This document shows, piece by piece, positions 13,789-16,090 of a stretch of 16,090 bases of DNA (positions within the stretch are counted from its first letter, which is position 1; each line of letters starts with the position of its first letter). The notes below the pieces were generated by a model. It worked only from the letters and a program-made list of their open reading frames with translations. It made no database searches and had not been told where the DNA came from. The DNA comes from JAKIWV01 sp049800095. GTDB lineage: Archaea > Thermoplasmatota > Thermoplasmata > Lutacidiplasmatales > UBA184. The translations under genes were made by a program, and so were the position numbers. The stretch lies in the NCBI GenBank assembly GCA_049800095.1, contig JBARJD010000068.1, forward strand, positions 1 to 16,090. The letters are read 5' to 3'.

Positions 13789-14541
13789 GTGGTTCTTTCA
13801 ATTCTTGAATCGGTCATCGGCGTCGCCATTACGTGCATCCTGTCCGCCGGGGCCGTTCGCGCCGGCGCACTCACGCTGTTCGCCGGAATCATCGCGACAG
13901 TCTTTGGATCCTTCATCGTCGTCGTGAGCGGATACCCGTATCTCGCGTTATTGGTCCTCTTCGTCGTGGCGAGCGTCCTCGCGACCCGATTCCGGTTTGA
14001 AGACAAGCGGCGGAAGAACGTCCAGGAGGGAACGCACGGCGAACGCGGGGTGGCGAACGTGCTCGCCCACGTGGTCGTGCCGAGCGGGTTGGTCGCCATC
14101 GGATGGGCGCTGCCCAACGTGCTTTCACCCGCAGCGACCGCGTTCCTCTACACGTCCGCGCTCGCCTTTGGGGCGTCGGACACATTCGCGAGCGAATTTG
14201 GGGTGCTCGCCGGCCGGGCACGCAGTCTGCTGTCCGGAAAAGTTGTCACGGCGGGAACAAACGGAGGAGTGTCGGCGCTCGGAGAGGCATGGGCCTTCGT
14301 TGGAGCGTTCACCACTGCACTCGTGGGAGGCGGATTGTTCTACCTATTCCACCAACCCGCTCCACCACTAGGTACTCTCCTTCTCGGCGTCACGCTGGCC
14401 GGATTCCTCGGGTGCCAGGTGGATAGCGTGCTTGGCGAAACGCTCGAGAATCGCCGTTATCTAACAAAGGGTGGCACGAATATCGTGGCGATGTTCATCA
14501 CGGTGCTGATCGCGTGGGCACTGCTCAGGGTTCTCGTGTAG
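13789..14541 (+). CDS. DUF92 / VTE6-family integral membrane protein
   Basis: This 250-residue membrane protein belongs to the DUF92 (TIGR00297) family. Conserved blocks include DTFASEFGVLAGRARSLLSG (about 125-144), TNGGVSALGEAWAFVGA, GCQVDSVLGETLE (about 205-217) and LTKGGTNIVAMFI near the end. Six or so hydrophobic segments are visible. The plant and cyanobacterial members (VTE6) are phytyl-phosphate kinases that turn prenyl monophosphate into diphosphate. By analogy an archaeal member could phosphorylate a geranylgeranyl- or phytyl-type phosphate, but this is inference. The start is GTG 13789. It lies 63 bp after the HAD gene and 8 bp before queC, so co-transcription with queC is likely. 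Confidence 0.85.
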   Translation: MVLSILESVIGVAITCILSAGAVRAGALTLFAGIIATVFGSFIVVVSGYPYLALLVLFVVASVLATRFRFEDKRRKNVQEGTHGERGVANVLAHVVVPSGLVAIGWALPNVLSPAATAFLYTSALAFGASDTFASEFGVLAGRARSLLSGKVVTAGTNGGVSALGEAWAFVGAFTTALVGGGLFYLFHQPAPPLGTLLLGVTLAGFLGCQVDSVLGETLENRRYLTKGGTNIVAMFITVLIAWALLRVLV

Positions 14542-14549
14542 GGTGGCGA

Positions 14550-15278
14550 ATGACCACCACCATGAAACGTGGCATCGCCATCGTGCTACTGTCGGGAGGG
14601 ATGGACTCCGCGACCGCCCTCGCGTTCGCACGGCCGCACTTCCGGAGGGTCGATTGCTTGACTGTCGTCTACGGGCAACGGCACCGGCGCGAGGTTCGGA
14701 GCGCGCGTCGCCTCGCAACCCATTTTCGGGTCGCCCACCACGAAGTCCTGGACCTCCCTCTTGGCCCCCTCTTGCGGTCGGTCCTCACGGACGCACGACG
14801 ATCCCTGCCCCGCGCTCATGCGGGACGAAAGGTGGGGCGGATTCCCGATACGTACGTCCCCGCCCGGAACACGATCCTCCTGTCCATCGCCCTGGGGTAC
14901 GCCGAGAGCATCAAGGCGGAGGCGATCTACATTGGCGCGAACGCGATCGACTATTCGGGCTACCCCGACTGTCGACCGGAGTACTTCCGCGCGTTCGAGC
15001 GTCTCGCACGGCTCGCGACGCGCGCCGGAGTGGAGCACGACGGTGAGGTCCGAATCGAAGCGCCCTTGCTGCGCTTGTCCAAGGAGGATATTGTGCGCCT
15101 CGGAGAACGACTCCGGGTACCGTGGGCGATGACCTGGAGCTGCTACGCCGGTGGTCGTGTCCCGTGCGAGCGCTGTGATTCCTGCGTATTACGAGCCCGA
15201 GGATTCGCCGCGGCGGGGATCCGAGACCCGCTGACCGGACCCGCTCACATCCGTTCGAGGCGCTCGAGCCCCAGATAG
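14550..15278 (+). CDS. queC: 7-cyano-7-deazaguanine (preQ0) synthase QueC
   Basis: This 242-residue ATP-dependent enzyme converts 7-carboxy-7-deazaguanine and ammonia to preQ0, which in archaea is inserted into tRNA G15 and becomes archaeosine. It has the PP-loop LLSGGMDSATAL, the YVPARNTILLSIALGYAE segment, IGANAIDYSGYPDCRPEY, and the zinc site CYAGGRVPCERCDSCVLRARGF with four cysteines. The ATG at 14550 follows GGTGG closely; ATG 14562 is an alternative, and a longer frame from 14514 overlaps DUF92. The last 11 or so residues (GPAHIRSRRSSPR region) are basic, unconserved, and encoded over the end of the convergent argS gene (34-bp overlap). No other deazaguanine-pathway gene is in the window. 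Confidence 0.94.
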   Translation: MTTTMKRGIAIVLLSGGMDSATALAFARPHFRRVDCLTVVYGQRHRREVRSARRLATHFRVAHHEVLDLPLGPLLRSVLTDARRSLPRAHAGRKVGRIPDTYVPARNTILLSIALGYAESIKAEAIYIGANAIDYSGYPDCRPEYFRAFERLARLATRAGVEHDGEVRIEAPLLRLSKEDIVRLGERLRVPWAMTWSCYAGGRVPCERCDSCVLRARGFAAAGIRDPLTGPAHIRSRRSSPR

Positions 15279-16090
15279 TCGAGCGTGTTTCCGAGCGCTT
15301 GGCGGGTTGCCGCGACTAGTGCGAGCCGACTTGCCCGGGTTGGTCCCTCCGCTCGCATAACGGGGACGGCTTGGTAGAACCGGTTGAAGGCCTCCGCCAA
15401 ACCGTAGGCGTACGTCGCGACCGTGTGCACGTGGGCGGTCCGGGCCACGTACTCGATCATGCCGGGCAATCGGGCGAGGGTCCGCACGAGGTCGGTCTCT
15501 TCCGGCAGGCTGAGAGCCTTCGCCTCGAACGGATAGGGGAAACTTTCCCGATCCGCCTTCCGCAAGATACTCCCCGCCCGGGCGTACGAGTACTGCACGA
15601 ATGGCCCGCTTCGCCCTTCGAAGGAGAGCGCTTCCTCCCAGTGGAACTTGACGGGCTTGTCGGGGGCGATCCGGAGGATGTGGAAGCGGACGGCACCGGC
15701 ACCGATGTGCTCCGCGATCGTTGCGACTTGGTCCTCGGAGAGGTCTTCCCGTCGCTGCAGAACCTCCGTATGGGCGCGTTCCACCGCCTCGTTCAACAGA
15801 TCGTCGAGATGCACGGCGCGCCCCTTCCGGGTCGACATTCGCCCTCCCTCCGGGACCGTGATGTCTTGGTAGATCAGAAACTCGGGCCGGCGCGTTTCTC
15901 CAATCTCCGAGAGCATGGCGTCCAAGGTTCGGGCATGCAATTGGTGGTCCTGCCCGAGCACATCGATGACCCGTGCGAACCGAGAGAACTTCTGCAAGTG
16001 GTAGGCCACGTCGCGAGTCGGGTAGAGCGAGGACCCATCCCCGCGGGTTACGACGATCGTGGCGCTTTCCTTGGGCAATCCGTACCCACG
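15245..16090 (-). CDS. argS: Arginyl-tRNA synthetase, C-terminal part (runs off the right edge)
   Basis: About 281 residues of a class I synthetase that charges tRNA-Arg. The frame is open to base 16090, so the N-terminal domain and HIGH motif lie outside. Visible are LYPTRDVAYHLQKF, VIDVLGQDHQLHARTLDAML, the KMSKS-equivalent GGRMSTRKG at about 15824-15841, KFHWEEALSFEGRSGPFVQYSYARA, and the all-helical DALR anticodon-binding domain ending LGNTLDYLGLERLERM. The GGRMSTRKG form of the loop is common in archaeal ArgRS. The stop (TGA, 15247-15245) lies inside the end of queC. Confidence 0.96.
   Translation of the reverse strand, partial: RGYGLPKESATIVVTRGDGSSLYPTRDVAYHLQKFSRFARVIDVLGQDHQLHARTLDAMLSEIGETRRPEFLIYQDITVPEGGRMSTRKGRAVHLDDLLNEAVERAHTEVLQRREDLSEDQVATIAEHIGAGAVRFHILRIAPDKPVKFHWEEALSFEGRSGPFVQYSYARAGSILRKADRESFPYPFEAKALSLPEETDLVRTLARLPGMIEYVARTAHVHTVATYAYGLAEAFNRFYQAVPVMRAEGPTRASRLALVAATRQALGNTLDYLGLERLERM

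Noticed and set aside
1..16090. CRISPR array, insertion sequence, prophage or attachment site
   Set aside because: No regularly spaced repeats, transposase or integrase motifs, or tRNA-end duplication next to tRNA-Gln were seen.

Overview
The window reads as a high-GC archaeal chromosome segment. Archaeal markers are prefoldin subunit beta, the KEOPS subunit Pcc1, a short-chain polyprenyl diphosphate synthase of the kind that makes archaeal lipid precursors, QueC (preQ0, feeding archaeosine), an ArgRS with a KMSKS loop reading MSTRKG, a tRNA-Gln gene without encoded CCA, and many TATA-like boxes placed 25-29 bp before start codons, several of them GTG. A Thermoplasmatota-like lineage is my best guess, but nothing here proves the phylum.

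Layout, left to right. (1) The 3' end of an unidentified gene (1-138), a gene-poor gap (139-561), then a minus-strand VapBC toxin-antitoxin pair. (2) A minus-strand SAM methyltransferase and tRNA-Gln(TTG), divergent from a plus-strand pyruvate kinase. (3) A minus-strand run from 6776 down to 3894: site-2 protease, metallo-beta-lactamase-fold hydrolase and MFS transporter. Upstream of it on the same strand lies a TPR protein with a very basic tail. (4) A divergent plus-strand polyprenyl (GGPP-type) synthase. (5) A minus-strand cluster of adenylosuccinate lyase, Pcc1 and prefoldin beta. (6) Plus-strand carbamate kinase. (7) A minus-strand stand-alone asparagine-synthase-like ATPase, divergent from a plus-strand run of GmhB-type HAD phosphatase, DUF92/VTE6-family membrane protein and QueC. 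(8) The C-terminal part of arginyl-tRNA synthetase (minus), running off the right edge.

Most genes are housekeeping: glycolysis, purine synthesis, tRNA modification and charging, protein folding, lipid precursors. VapBC is the only clearly accessory element. I see no CRISPR array, insertion sequence, phage gene or attachment site.

The most striking pattern is promoter architecture. Two divergent protein-coding pairs (TPR/GGPP synthase and Asn-synthase-like/HAD) each have one TATA-like element midway between two GTG codons lying about 26 bp away on either side, as if one element drives two leaderless transcripts. The tRNA-Gln/pyk pair has a similar layout. This moves several starts away from the longest open frames. 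By contrast, the site-2 protease and hydrolase genes have Shine-Dalgarno sequences. I did not find a convincing new biological system. The best leads are the shared TATA elements, the hairpin before pyk, and the small amidotransferase-like ATPase beside a GmhB-type phosphatase.
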